DNA from: Lentzea alba | GTDB taxonomy: Bacteria > Actinomycetota > Actinomycetes > Mycobacteriales > Pseudonocardiaceae | Length of the DNA: 64,000 nt | NCBI RefSeq assembly: GCF_011067745.1 | Contig: NZ_JAAMPJ010000013.1 | Location: 248,001-312,000, forward strand | Direction of reading: 5' to 3' | In this document: one piece after another, positions 34,258-43,117 of the stretch | How positions within the stretch are numbered: position 1 is the first letter of the stretch | Layout: the number at the start of each line of letters is the position of its first letter | Program-made: the position numbers and the translations under genes | The notes under the pieces: model-generated | The model's input: only the letters and a program-made list of their open reading frames with translations | Told to the model about the DNA's origin: nothing | The model's database searches: none

Positions 34258-37002
34258 ATGACGGACGGGTTCGCACGGCGGGACTTCCTCAAGGCGACTT
34301 CCCTGGCGGCGGCAGTGCCGTTGCTCGGCGTGGCCGCGGGCGGTGAGGCGCTGGCTGCCCCGACCGCCGTCGCGCCGGGGAACCTGGACCCCTTCGCGCT
34401 GTCCGAAGTGGCGTTGTCGGAGGGCGTGTTCTCGAAGAAGCGAGACCTCGTCCTGGGCTACGCGCGCGGCTACGACGTCAACCGGCTGCTCCAGGTGTTC
34501 CGCGCCAACGCGGGCCTGGACACGTTGGGCGCCATCGCACCTGGCGGTTGGGAAGGCCTCGACGGCGAGGCGAACGGCAACCTCCGCGGCCACTACACCG
34601 GGCACTTCCTGTCGATGCTGTCCCAGGCGTACGGCAGCACCGGCGACACCGCGTACCTCGAGAAGATCCGGACGATGGTCGGCGCGCTCACCGACTGCCG
34701 GGCCGCTCTGCGCCGTGATCCCCAGGTGCTGAGCGTGCCGGGCAAGACCGGCCGGGCGGTGGAACAGGTGCGGGGTTCGTACCAGTTCGTCGACCTGCCC
34801 GCCGAGCCGCTGCCCGCGATGTTCACGTTCACAGCGTGGGTCCGCCCGTCGCACGACGCGAACTGGACGCGGATCTTCGACTTCGGCAACGACAACACCC
34901 GTTACCTGTACCTGGCCGCCCGCAACGGCAACGGCGTACCCCGCTTCGCCATCACCATGAACGGCCCAGGAGCCGAGCAGGGCATCAACGGCACCGCACC
35001 ACTGCCGTTGAACGAGTGGAGCCACATCGCGGTGACGATCGCGGGCACCACCGGCACGCTGTACGTCAACGGCGTTCAGATCGGCACGAACACCACGATG
35101 TCGCTCAACCCTGCCGCGCTGGGCACGCTTGCGCACCACTGGCTGGGGCGGTCCCACTTCGGCGGTGACCCGGTGTTCGCGGGCGCGTTCGACGAGGTGA
35201 ACCTGTTCTCCCGAGCGCTGAACGCCGAGGAGATCACCCAGCCGCTCAAGGGAGATCTGGCTTCCTACGCGTTCGACGAGACCACCGGCGGGACGTTCGC
35301 CGACGCGTCCGGCCGCGGGCGTGCCGCGACGCTGCGCCGCACCTGGGGCGGTCCGAGCCATCCCGGATTCCTCGCCGCGTACCCGGAAACGCAGTTCATC
35401 ACGCTGGAAACGATGACGCGTCCGGACTACCAGGTCGTGTGGGCGCCGTACTACACCGCGCACAAGATCCTCAAAGGACTCATCGACGCCTACCGCAACA
35501 CCCAGGACGCACGGGCGCTGGACCTCGCGGACGGCCTGTGCGACTGGATGTACTCGCGGCTGGGCAAGCTGTCCGCCGAGGTGCGCCAGCGGATGTGGGG
35601 GATCTTCTCCAGCGGTGAGTTCGGCGGCATCGTCGAAGCGATCATGGACCTGCACGCGATCAACGGCAAACACCTGGAGCTGGCGCGGCTCTTCAACCTG
35701 GAGTCGCTGATCACGGCCTGCGCCGAGAACCGCGACGTGCTCGACGGCTTGCACGCCAACCAGCACATCCCGATCTTCACCGGGCTCGTCCGGCTGTACG
35801 AGGCCACCGGCGAGCAGCGGTACTGGCTGGCGGCGAAGAACTTCTGGGGCATGGTCGTGCCGCCGCGGATGTTCGGCATCGGCGGCACCAGCACGGCGGA
35901 GTTCTGGCGTCCGCGCGGAGTCGTCGCGGGCGCGTTGAGCGACACGACGGCCGAAACCTGCTGCGCCCACAACATGCTGAAGCTCAGCCGGCAGCTGTTC
36001 CTGCACGAGCAGTCGCCGAAGTACTTCGACTACTACGAACGCGCGCTCTACAACCAGATCCTCGGGTCCAAACAGGACCGTGCCGACGCCGAACTGCCGT
36101 TGATGACGTACTTCATCGGCCTGACGCCGGGTGACGTGCGGGACTTCACGCCCAAGCAGGGCACGACCTGCTGTGAGGGCACGGGCATGGAAAGCGCCAC
36201 GAAGTACCAGGACTCGGTGTACCTGCGCACGGCCGACGACTCGCGGCTGTACGTGAACCTCTACAGCCCGACGGTGCTGAAGTGGAAGGGCGTGACCATC
36301 ACGCAGTCCACCGGGTTCCCGGTCGAGCAGGGCACCACGCTGCGCATCCGGGGCCGGGCGCGGTTCGAGCTGGCGCTGCGGGTGCCGGCGTGGGCGGGGG
36401 AGTTCACCGTCACGGTCAACGGCGAGCGGCAGCGGCTGAACGCCCTGCCCGGCACCTACGTGACGTTGTCCCGATCGTGGCGCGACGGTGACGTTGTGCG
36501 CGTGCGCATGCCGTTCGCGTTGCGCGCGGAACGGACGCCGGACCAGCCTTCGGTGCAGTCACTGATGTACGGCCCGATCCACCTGGTGGCACGGGACGCG
36601 CGCCGTGAGTTCCTGGAGATCGGACTGCTCGGCCGTGCGGCGCTGTCCGGTGACCTGGCGGGCAACCTCCAGCCGATCGCGGGCAGCCCGCTGCACTACC
36701 GGCTCGGCGAGGTCGAGCTGGCGCCGTTCTTCGAGGGCACCGAGCACGCCTTCCACTCGTACTTCCGCCGGACAGAGCCGAAAGTCGTGTTCGCCGGCGT
36801 GGACTCCGGCGTCGCGAACCCGGCGCGCGCGGACGGGTCCACGTTCCTCGACGAGGTGTGGGTCGCCGCGCCGTTCTCGTCCAAAACCGTGTTCCTGGAC
36901 CGCGTCACCGCCGTGGCACGCCGCTGGGTGGCCGAGGGCCTGATGTCCGTCGCCGACCACGACCGCGTGATCCGCACCGCCCGCAACGCCCCCATCCGCT
37001 GA
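34258..37002 (+). CDS. GH127 beta-L-arabinofuranosidase with LamG insertion, Tat signal
   Basis: The 914-residue enzyme begins with a Tat signal (MTDGFARRDFLK). The GH127 (alpha/alpha)6 barrel follows, with Glu566 in AETCCAHNM and Cys638-Cys639 in TTCCEGTG. In this family a zinc-held cysteine is the nucleophile, so the key residues are present. At about residues 165-335 a LamG/concanavalin-like domain (FTFTAWVRPS, GTLYVNGVQIG, GAFDEVNLFSRAL) is inserted within the N-terminal part. GH127 enzymes release beta-L-arabinofuranose from plant glycoproteins such as extensins. GTG at 34243 is an alternative, but ATG 34258 begins the signal. It is monocistronic, between an arabinan-type operator and a hairpin terminator. 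Confidence 0.9.
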   Translation: MTDGFARRDFLKATSLAAAVPLLGVAAGGEALAAPTAVAPGNLDPFALSEVALSEGVFSKKRDLVLGYARGYDVNRLLQVFRANAGLDTLGAIAPGGWEGLDGEANGNLRGHYTGHFLSMLSQAYGSTGDTAYLEKIRTMVGALTDCRAALRRDPQVLSVPGKTGRAVEQVRGSYQFVDLPAEPLPAMFTFTAWVRPSHDANWTRIFDFGNDNTRYLYLAARNGNGVPRFAITMNGPGAEQGINGTAPLPLNEWSHIAVTIAGTTGTLYVNGVQIGTNTTMSLNPAALGTLAHHWLGRSHFGGDPVFAGAFDEVNLFSRALNAEEITQPLKGDLASYAFDETTGGTFADASGRGRAATLRRTWGGPSHPGFLAAYPETQFITLETMTRPDYQVVWAPYYTAHKILKGLIDAYRNTQDARALDLADGLCDWMYSRLGKLSAEVRQRMWGIFSSGEFGGIVEAIMDLHAINGKHLELARLFNLESLITACAENRDVLDGLHANQHIPIFTGLVRLYEATGEQRYWLAAKNFWGMVVPPRMFGIGGTSTAEFWRPRGVVAGALSDTTAETCCAHNMLKLSRQLFLHEQSPKYFDYYERALYNQILGSKQDRADAELPLMTYFIGLTPGDVRDFTPKQGTTCCEGTGMESATKYQDSVYLRTADDSRLYVNLYSPTVLKWKGVTITQSTGFPVEQGTTLRIRGRARFELALRVPAWAGEFTVTVNGERQRLNALPGTYVTLSRSWRDGDVVRVRMPFALRAERTPDQPSVQSLMYGPIHLVARDARREFLEIGLLGRAALSGDLAGNLQPIAGSPLHYRLGEVELAPFFEGTEHAFHSYFRRTEPKVVFAGVDSGVANPARADGSTFLDEVWVAAPFSSKTVFLDRVTAVARRWVAEGLMSVADHDRVIRTARNAPIR

Positions 37003-37010
37003 CCCCGGAG

Positions 37011-37069
37011 ACGTTGATGAGGGGAGCTTTCCCAAACCTCCGGTTTGGGAAAGCTCCCCTCATCAACGT
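37011..37069. terminator. 47-nt-family hairpin, bidirectional terminator 2
   Basis: A stem of about 27 bp lies between convergent GH127 and phosphodiesterase genes, with the family core at 37017-37063. The left arm has ATG, GG, C and TTC at the same spacing as the other members, and the loop region reads AACCTCCGGT. Confidence 0.8.
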
Positions 37070-37087
37070 CCAGAGCGGACGGATCGG

Positions 37088-38395
37088 CTAGGCCGGGACG
37101 AAGATCGCGCCGAGCCGGTCGACCTCGTCGCCCGACCGGCCGGTGAACCCGGCGATCCGCCAGCCCGCGGGGGCGGTGGCGGTGAGCGTGTCACCGGTCG
37201 GCTGGCCCGCCGAGACCGTGCGCCCGCGGTTCGTGGTGAACGCGGCCGAGAACACTCGCGTGCGGTCGTTGTACTTGCCCTGGCTGAACTTCGCGGACAC
37301 CAGGTGCTCGCCCGGTTCGAGCGTCAGGGTCGTGGCCGTCCCGCCGTTGCCGCCGTGGCTGAACGTCGTGCCGTTGGCAAGCGTGATCGCGATCTGGTCC
37401 AGCCTGCTGCCACCGCGCAGGGTGAGCGAGCGCACCGCTCCCAGGTCGACCGCCGCGAGGTCGGTGAACGGGGTGCCGTGCGGGCCGCCGAGCTCGGCGG
37501 TGAGCCGGATGCCGTCGCTCACCGTCCAGTCGAACCGCGTGGCGATCGGGTAGTGGTCCGACAGCGGCTTTCCTTGCGCGTCCACGAACGCCGCGTTGTC
37601 GTTGCGGTAGTCGCGGGCGGTCAGCGTGATCTGCCGGTTGCCCCGGTAGAGGATCTTGTCGACCACCTCGCACTGGTCGGTGAGCGCCGCCGGGTCGCAC
37701 ACCAGCGCCGGAGCGCCCGCGGCCGGTGCCTGCCCACCGCGTTCCAGCTGCACCCACGCGTCGGTCAGGCCGTTGGCGTTCACCAGTTCGCGGATGTTGT
37801 CGTCGGCACGGGTGTAGCGGGTGTTGGTGTCGCCCATGACGATGACCGCGTTGCCCGCGGAGTTCGCCGCGATGAACTGCGACAGCTGGGTGATGTTCGC
37901 CCGGCGCGAGGCGAGGTCGGCGGTCTCGGTTCCGGCGTTGGGGTGCAGGTTGTAGACGTCGATCGACACCCCGTCGGCCAGCCTGACCCTCTTGTAGCTG
38001 AACCCCTTGGGCGTCAGGCAGTCCGTGCCGTTGCACTTCGACCACTTCGTGCGGCTGAGGTCGCTGTAGGACAGGTGGGACAACGTGTTCAGGCCGCTGC
38101 CGAACGGCACCCCGCCGCTCGTGGGCGTGCGGAACGCGTGGTTGTCGCCCGCGTACAGGGCCGCGTGGTAGTTGAAGTCCTCCTGGACGTTGACCACGTC
38201 GTAGGGCGCGAGCCGGGGGCTGATCAACGGGGTGTTCACGGCGGGGTCGCCGGACGACAGCCCTTCCGGCAGGCCGGCCACGTTGTAGGTCAGCACCTGA
38301 AAGCTGCCGCCGGTGGCCGCCGCGGCCGTGGTGCCCGTGGGCGTCACGAGCGCCGCCAGCACCACCGGGACGGCGAGCAGGGTTGATCGTCGCAT
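37088..38395 (-). CDS. Secreted endonuclease/exonuclease/phosphatase-fold phosphodiesterase with jacalin-like domain
   Basis: This 435-residue protein has a signal peptide and an EEP-fold catalytic domain at about residues 30-285. The expected metal and catalytic motifs are seen: LTYNVAGLP, VQEDFN, HPNAG, GDTNTRY and SDHYPI. This group includes sphingomyelinase C-like and nuclease-like secreted enzymes. The C-terminal 145 residues resemble a jacalin-type lectin (ELGGPHGTPFTDL, SLTLRGGSRLDQIAITL), giving it a glycan-binding arm. ATG 38395 follows AAGGAG; a longer frame would start at 38545. Its place among polysaccharide genes is odd, and the substrate (phospholipid, nucleic acid or phosphoglycan) is open. 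Confidence 0.8.
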   Translation of the reverse strand: MRRSTLLAVPVVLAALVTPTGTTAAAATGGSFQVLTYNVAGLPEGLSSGDPAVNTPLISPRLAPYDVVNVQEDFNYHAALYAGDNHAFRTPTSGGVPFGSGLNTLSHLSYSDLSRTKWSKCNGTDCLTPKGFSYKRVRLADGVSIDVYNLHPNAGTETADLASRRANITQLSQFIAANSAGNAVIVMGDTNTRYTRADDNIRELVNANGLTDAWVQLERGGQAPAAGAPALVCDPAALTDQCEVVDKILYRGNRQITLTARDYRNDNAAFVDAQGKPLSDHYPIATRFDWTVSDGIRLTAELGGPHGTPFTDLAAVDLGAVRSLTLRGGSRLDQIAITLANGTTFSHGGNGGTATTLTLEPGEHLVSAKFSQGKYNDRTRVFSAAFTTNRGRTVSAGQPTGDTLTATAPAGWRIAGFTGRSGDEVDRLGAIFVPA

Positions 38396-38861
38396 GTTGC
38401 TCCTTGCAGGGTTGGAGCGTTCGCAACACGGGAACGCGGCCTGATGATCCAGGACTTGTGAGCGCTCACATAGCCGCCGTTGACGAACCGTTGTCGAATT
38501 CGACGTCGAATCGACTGGGTAGGACCGGTTGACCGACGTTGTCACTCAGCGTCGCCGTGCTCCGCGGGGTCCGGATCATGGTTGACGGCGCAAACATCCT
38601 GGTGGGCGTCCTGATCACACTTCTGCCGGCCGTTGAAAGAACCTCTTCAAAACCGAATGGAGATCACGTACTGTGCCCGATCGGGAGCGCAGTACCAGGA
38701 ACAGGTCGCGCACGTCTGGGCATCTTCACCGACGGCGGGTCGGTTCGCGCTGCGACCGACAAGTGCGGGGGAGTGGGGCACGTCGTGCCCACCGCCGGTC
38801 ATCGAGGAGTACGCGCTCGAAACCCACCTGCACGACTGAACTTCCGAGGGGAATCCATTTC
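38396..38861. other. 466-bp intergenic region with palindromes, no convincing gene
   Basis: This divergent promoter region separates the phosphodiesterase and solute-binding-protein genes. It holds a perfect TGTGAGCGCTCACA palindrome (38457-38470), a perfect GTCGAATTCGAC palindrome (38493-38504) and a looser TTGAA...TTCAA repeat (38633-38650). Frames of 60-130 codons exist but lack ribosome sites and protein-like composition. I see no tRNA or riboswitch. Confidence 0.6.
38457..38470. promoter_or_regulatory. Operator-like palindrome TGTGAGCGCTCACA
   Basis: This perfect 14-bp palindrome is 62 bp before the phosphodiesterase start. Its core equals the central part of the idealised symmetric lac operator, so a LacI-family regulator is the likely reader. 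It is related to the TGTTAGCGCTCACA site of GH127 by one arm. Confidence 0.6.
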
Positions 38862-40151
38862 ATGGGGCTACATCGCCCGTTCAGAGCCGTGTCCGCAGCA
38901 GTGTTCGCAGTCGTGGCGAGTGTGACCGCGTCCGCGTGCACCGCGGAAGGCGCACCACGACCGACGCCGGAACCCGAGGTGACCGTCGCGGTGTGGGGTG
39001 GCGACCAGGACGCCAAGACCTACCAGCAGCGCGTCGACCTTGCGAGCGAGCGCGTCAGCGGGGTGAACGTCAAACTGCTCCACATCGCCGGTGACTACGG
39101 CTCGACGATCCAGAAGATGATGGCGGAGGGCAACCCGCCCGACATCATCGAGGTCAACGAGTCCGTGCACACCTACAGCAGCAAGAACCAGTTGCTGCCG
39201 CTGAACACCTTCGCCGAGTCGAAGAAGCTGGACCTGGTCGCGAGATTCGGCGAACGGGCCGCGCACTCCTACGACCGCGAGGGCAAGACGTGGGCGTTGC
39301 CGGATCGCACCGGCCCCATGGTCCTGTACTACAACAAGGATCTCTTCGACAAGGACGGCGTCGCGTACCCGACCGCCGACTGGAAGTGGCCGGACTTCCT
39401 GGCCGCCGCCCAGAAGCTGACGGTCAAGGACGGCGAGAAGACCATGCGCTACGGTTTCGCCGCCGGCGACTGGTGGCCGTGGTGGATGGCGTTCATGCTG
39501 CAGAACGGCGGCAGGATCCTCGACGACGCGGGCAAGCCGGTGATCAACTCGCCGGAGAACGTCAAGGCGATGCAGTTCTACGCCGACCTGGTGCACAAGC
39601 ACCACGTCGCTCCGTCCAAGAAGGACTACGAGGCGTTGAAGGTCTCCAGTCCCGACCAGCTCTTCGCCCAGGGCAACGCCGCGATGATCATGACGGGGTT
39701 CTGGAACATCGCCGCGCTCAAGGAGGCGCCGCAGGTGCGGTGGGGGATCTCGCCGCTGTTCAAGAACACCAAGCAGGCGACGATCGCGTTCCAGAGCGGC
39801 CTCGCGATCACGAAGTCGAGCAAGCGCCCCGAGCTGGCGTTCGACGTGCTCGACTTCCTGACCAGTGCCGAGGGGCAGAAACCCATCGCCACCAACGGTC
39901 AGGACGCCCCGGCCAACCGCGAGGTGCAGGACAGCGAGGACTTCCTGCGGCCGGCGTGGGCGATCTCCGACGTCGACATGTCCGCGTTCAAGCAGTCCGC
40001 GGAGTTCGCCTTCACGCCACCGATGACGCCGCAGTGGGGCGACATGCAGAAGGCGTTCGGGACGATCATCGGCGAGATCTGCGACGGGGTCGTCACCCCC
40101 AAGGACGGCCTGGCCGCCGCCCAACGCTCGCTGGAGAACCTGGGCAAATGA
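38862..40151 (+). CDS. Orphan ABC sugar solute-binding lipoprotein
   Basis: The 429-residue family 1 solute-binding protein has a lipobox (TASACTAEG) after a signal peptide and typical sugar-binding-protein motifs (NPPDIIEVNES, GPMVLYYNKDLFDKDGV, AMIMTGFWNIAAL). ATG 38862 follows CGAGGGG. No permease or ATPase gene adjoins: a strong terminator follows at once and the next gene is a hydrolase. It must therefore use permeases encoded elsewhere, or have lost them. The ligand is probably an oligosaccharide, judged from the neighbours. Confidence 0.87.
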   Translation: MGLHRPFRAVSAAVFAVVASVTASACTAEGAPRPTPEPEVTVAVWGGDQDAKTYQQRVDLASERVSGVNVKLLHIAGDYGSTIQKMMAEGNPPDIIEVNESVHTYSSKNQLLPLNTFAESKKLDLVARFGERAAHSYDREGKTWALPDRTGPMVLYYNKDLFDKDGVAYPTADWKWPDFLAAAQKLTVKDGEKTMRYGFAAGDWWPWWMAFMLQNGGRILDDAGKPVINSPENVKAMQFYADLVHKHHVAPSKKDYEALKVSSPDQLFAQGNAAMIMTGFWNIAALKEAPQVRWGISPLFKNTKQATIAFQSGLAITKSSKRPELAFDVLDFLTSAEGQKPIATNGQDAPANREVQDSEDFLRPAWAISDVDMSAFKQSAEFAFTPPMTPQWGDMQKAFGTIIGEICDGVVTPKDGLAAAQRSLENLGK

Positions 40152-40155
40152 CCGC

Positions 40156-40190
40156 ACGGAGGGCGGGGCTCTCCCGCCCTCCGTCTTTCA
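40156..40190 (+). terminator. Terminator after the orphan binding protein
   Basis: A 12-bp perfect GC-rich stem (ACGGAGGGCGGG with CCCGCCCTCCGT), a 5-nt loop and then CTTTCA lie five bases after the stop. It separates this gene from the downstream GH43. Confidence 0.85.
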
Positions 40191-40302
40191 TTGACGATCT
40201 ATCGAGTGCCAGCTATGTTGGCCTCACTTCCGGGACGATCCGCGTGCTCCCCTTTTCAACCCTGTTCCGGGCCCCCTCACGGGCCCGTCGGGAAAGGTCG
40301 GC

Positions 40303-42948
40303 ATGTCCTTTCGTCATCTCACTTTCACGTCGGTGCTCGTCGCCGTCGCCGTCACCGCGGCAGGGCTCGCGGTCTCCACGACCAGCTCCGCGGCGACGCT
40401 CGACGACGGCCTGGTCGTGCACTACGACCTGACCCGGTCCTCCGGCGCCGCGGTACCCGACACCTCCGGGTTCGGCCGTGACGGCACGATCGCCGGCGAC
40501 ACCACCTGGCTGGGCGCGGAAGGGCTGCGTCTCGGTGGCGTGAACGGCCACGTCCGGTTGCCCGGCGACGTGACCCGCGGACTCACCGACCTCACCGTCT
40601 CGGTCCAGGTCGCGCTCGCGGCGGACCAGTCCGTCCCGTACTTCCTCTGGGGCCTCGGCAACTGGCCGGTCGAGCAGACCGTCGACAGTGGACGGAACCT
40701 CACGGCGGGAAGCCGCCGCACGATCACCTGCACGTTCGGCAACGGCGCCGCGACCCTCTACGTCGACGGCGTCCCGGTCGCCAGGAAGACCGGCGTGACC
40801 ACCGTTCCCGCCTCGATCGGCGACGCCGTCGACCACTACCTCGGCCGCTCGGCCGACCAGCCCGGCCGGTACCTCAAGGGTGATCTCCGCGACTTCCGGC
40901 TCTACGGGCGGGTGCTGAGCCCCGGCGAAGCGCGTGAGCTCGCGAAGACGACCGCGTCGGAACGCCCCGCCGCCGACGTCGCGGCGCTCGATCTCGGGGA
41001 CGTCTCGGCCGTGACCGGTGACCTCGCGCTGCCCGCGAAGTCACCGGGCGGTTCGGCGATCTCGTGGGCGTCGAGCAGGCCTTCGGTGGTGACGCCCGGC
41101 GGCGTGGTCACCCGGCCCGAGCCTCGGTCCGGCCACGCGACGGTGACGCTCACCGCGACCGCCTCCTACGCCGGATACACCGCCAAGCGCGACTTCACCG
41201 CGACCGTGCTGGAGGACATCACCGACCGGCAGAAGGTCGACAACGCGTTGAAGGACGTCGTGATCCACGACGAGGACGCGATCCGGGGCAACGTCACGCT
41301 GCCCGTGAAGGGCGCCCACGACGTCACGTTCACCTGGCAGAGCAGCGATCCCCGCGTGGTGACCGCCACCGGCGAGGTGACCCGCCCACCACACGGATCG
41401 CGGCCGCGCACCGCTCGTCTCTCGGTGCGGGCGACGAAGGGCTACACCACCGGCACCCGCTACTTCACGCTCACCGTCCTCCCGCTGCCGAAGAAGGCGG
41501 CCATGGAGGGATACCTGTTCGCCTACTTCACCGGTGAGTCCACTCAGGACACCGAACAGGTGCACTTCGCGGTGAGCCGGGGCAACGACCCGTTGCACTG
41601 GGACGAGCTCAACGGCGGCCGGCCGGTGCTGAGGTCGAAGCACGGCGAGACCGGCGTGCGCGACCCGTTCGTCGTCCGCAGTCCAGAGGGGGACAGGTTC
41701 TTCCTCGTCGCGACCGACCTGCAGATCAACGACGGCCGCGGCTGGGACGCGGCGATGCGGCACGGCAGCAGGTACCTGGAGATCTGGGAGTCGACGGACC
41801 TCGTGACGTGGTCGGACCAGCGCCACGTGCCGGTGTCGGACGCCACGGCCGGGATGACCTGGGCACCGGAAGCCACCTACGATCCGTTGATCGGCGCGTA
41901 CGTCGTCTACTGGGCGTCCAATGTGTACTCGGCCGGCGACACGAACCACACCGGCTCGACGTATCCGCGGATGATGTACTCGACCACCCGCGACTTCCGC
42001 ACCTTCACCCCGCCGCAGGTCTGGAACGACCCCGGCCGAGGCGTGATCGACTCCACCGTGCTCAAGGAAGGCGACTACTACTACCGCCTCGCCACCGACG
42101 AGCAGGTGATCGGCTCGTGCCCGCGGGACCTCGTGCTGGAGCGCTCGAAGGACCTGCGCGCGGTGGACCTGCCGGGCACCGAGCCGCGCAACTGGGAGCT
42201 GGTCGACGACTGCATCCGCACCCGGCTCGGCACCAGCTGGGTGGAGGGGCCGACGGCGTTCAAGTCCAACGACGGCAGCAAGTTCTACGTGTTCGTGGAC
42301 GAGACACCGCGCCGCGGTTACCTCCCGTTCGTCACCGACTCGCTGGCGAACCCGAACTGGTCGATCCCGGCGGACTACCAGCTGCCCGCGAAACCACGTC
42401 ACGGCACGGTGCTGCCGGTGTCGAAGGCCGAGCTGGAACGGCTGCGGCAGGGCCCGCCACCGCCGCGTGCCAACAAGAAGGGCGTGCTGGCCGACTACGA
42501 CCTGACCGGCGGTTCGGGCTCGGTCGTCGCTGATCTGTCCGGAAACGGCCGTGCGGCAACGATCCGCGGTGACGTCACCCGGTCGCCGTCCGGACTGGTC
42601 TTCGGCGGGAAGGATGGCGGGCTGGACCTGCCGGACGGCCTGAAGACGGGGCTCAACCAGCTCACCGTGTCCGTGCAGATGTGGCTCGAGGACCCGGTGA
42701 GGGGTTTGCCGAGTGGAAATTGGCACACCGTGACGTGCACGTTGTCGAATGGCAGCGCTCGATTGTTCGACAACACCGTCGAATTCGCGAACGTGGGCGG
42801 TGTGACCGGGAAGTTGGACGACCTCATCGGCATCATGACGACGAACTCCGCCGGTGCGCGCTTCCACGGCAAGATGCGCAGGTTGACGATGTGGAACCGG
42901 GCTTTGACCGTGCCGGAGGTCGCCGCGCTGCAGCGCGGCCGGCGCTGA
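40303..42948 (+). CDS. Secreted multidomain GH43-like hydrolase (LamG, two Ig-like, GH43, LamG)
   Basis: The 881-residue secreted protein runs: signal peptide (to about 31), LamG (about 32-220), two atrophied bacterial Ig-like domains (about 225-395), a GH43-like five-bladed propeller (about 400-700) and a shorter C-terminal LamG (about 720-875). In the propeller I see Asp in GVRDPFVV, Asp in ATYDPL and Glu in WVEGPTAF as the likely triad. Similar architectures in actinobacteria act on arabinan, galactan or xylan, so the sugar cannot be named. ATG 40303 follows AAAGG. The upstream terminator and no close downstream partner suggest a single-gene unit. Confidence 0.85.
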   Translation: MSFRHLTFTSVLVAVAVTAAGLAVSTTSSAATLDDGLVVHYDLTRSSGAAVPDTSGFGRDGTIAGDTTWLGAEGLRLGGVNGHVRLPGDVTRGLTDLTVSVQVALAADQSVPYFLWGLGNWPVEQTVDSGRNLTAGSRRTITCTFGNGAATLYVDGVPVARKTGVTTVPASIGDAVDHYLGRSADQPGRYLKGDLRDFRLYGRVLSPGEARELAKTTASERPAADVAALDLGDVSAVTGDLALPAKSPGGSAISWASSRPSVVTPGGVVTRPEPRSGHATVTLTATASYAGYTAKRDFTATVLEDITDRQKVDNALKDVVIHDEDAIRGNVTLPVKGAHDVTFTWQSSDPRVVTATGEVTRPPHGSRPRTARLSVRATKGYTTGTRYFTLTVLPLPKKAAMEGYLFAYFTGESTQDTEQVHFAVSRGNDPLHWDELNGGRPVLRSKHGETGVRDPFVVRSPEGDRFFLVATDLQINDGRGWDAAMRHGSRYLEIWESTDLVTWSDQRHVPVSDATAGMTWAPEATYDPLIGAYVVYWASNVYSAGDTNHTGSTYPRMMYSTTRDFRTFTPPQVWNDPGRGVIDSTVLKEGDYYYRLATDEQVIGSCPRDLVLERSKDLRAVDLPGTEPRNWELVDDCIRTRLGTSWVEGPTAFKSNDGSKFYVFVDETPRRGYLPFVTDSLANPNWSIPADYQLPAKPRHGTVLPVSKAELERLRQGPPPPRANKKGVLADYDLTGGSGSVVADLSGNGRAATIRGDVTRSPSGLVFGGKDGGLDLPDGLKTGLNQLTVSVQMWLEDPVRGLPSGNWHTVTCTLSNGSARLFDNTVEFANVGGVTGKLDDLIGIMTTNSAGARFHGKMRRLTMWNRALTVPEVAALQRGRR

Positions 42949-43117
42949 AACGGTCCCAGTTTCCCTGTGCACGTTCCCAGGGATTGCGGCGGCAAGCCTT
43001 GATTCGATCTCCGATGTGCTGTTCCATTTGGGATCTGTCGCCGCAATTCCTGACTGTGCACGTTCACGGGTCCTGGATCCGTGAACGGCTGACAACGTTG
43101 TCTACAGGAGTGCTCCT

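Noticed and set aside
38539..38925. 128-codon frame in the gap before the orphan binding protein
   Set aside because: It has no ribosome site, runs into the binding-protein signal peptide in another frame, and has no recognisable composition or motif.
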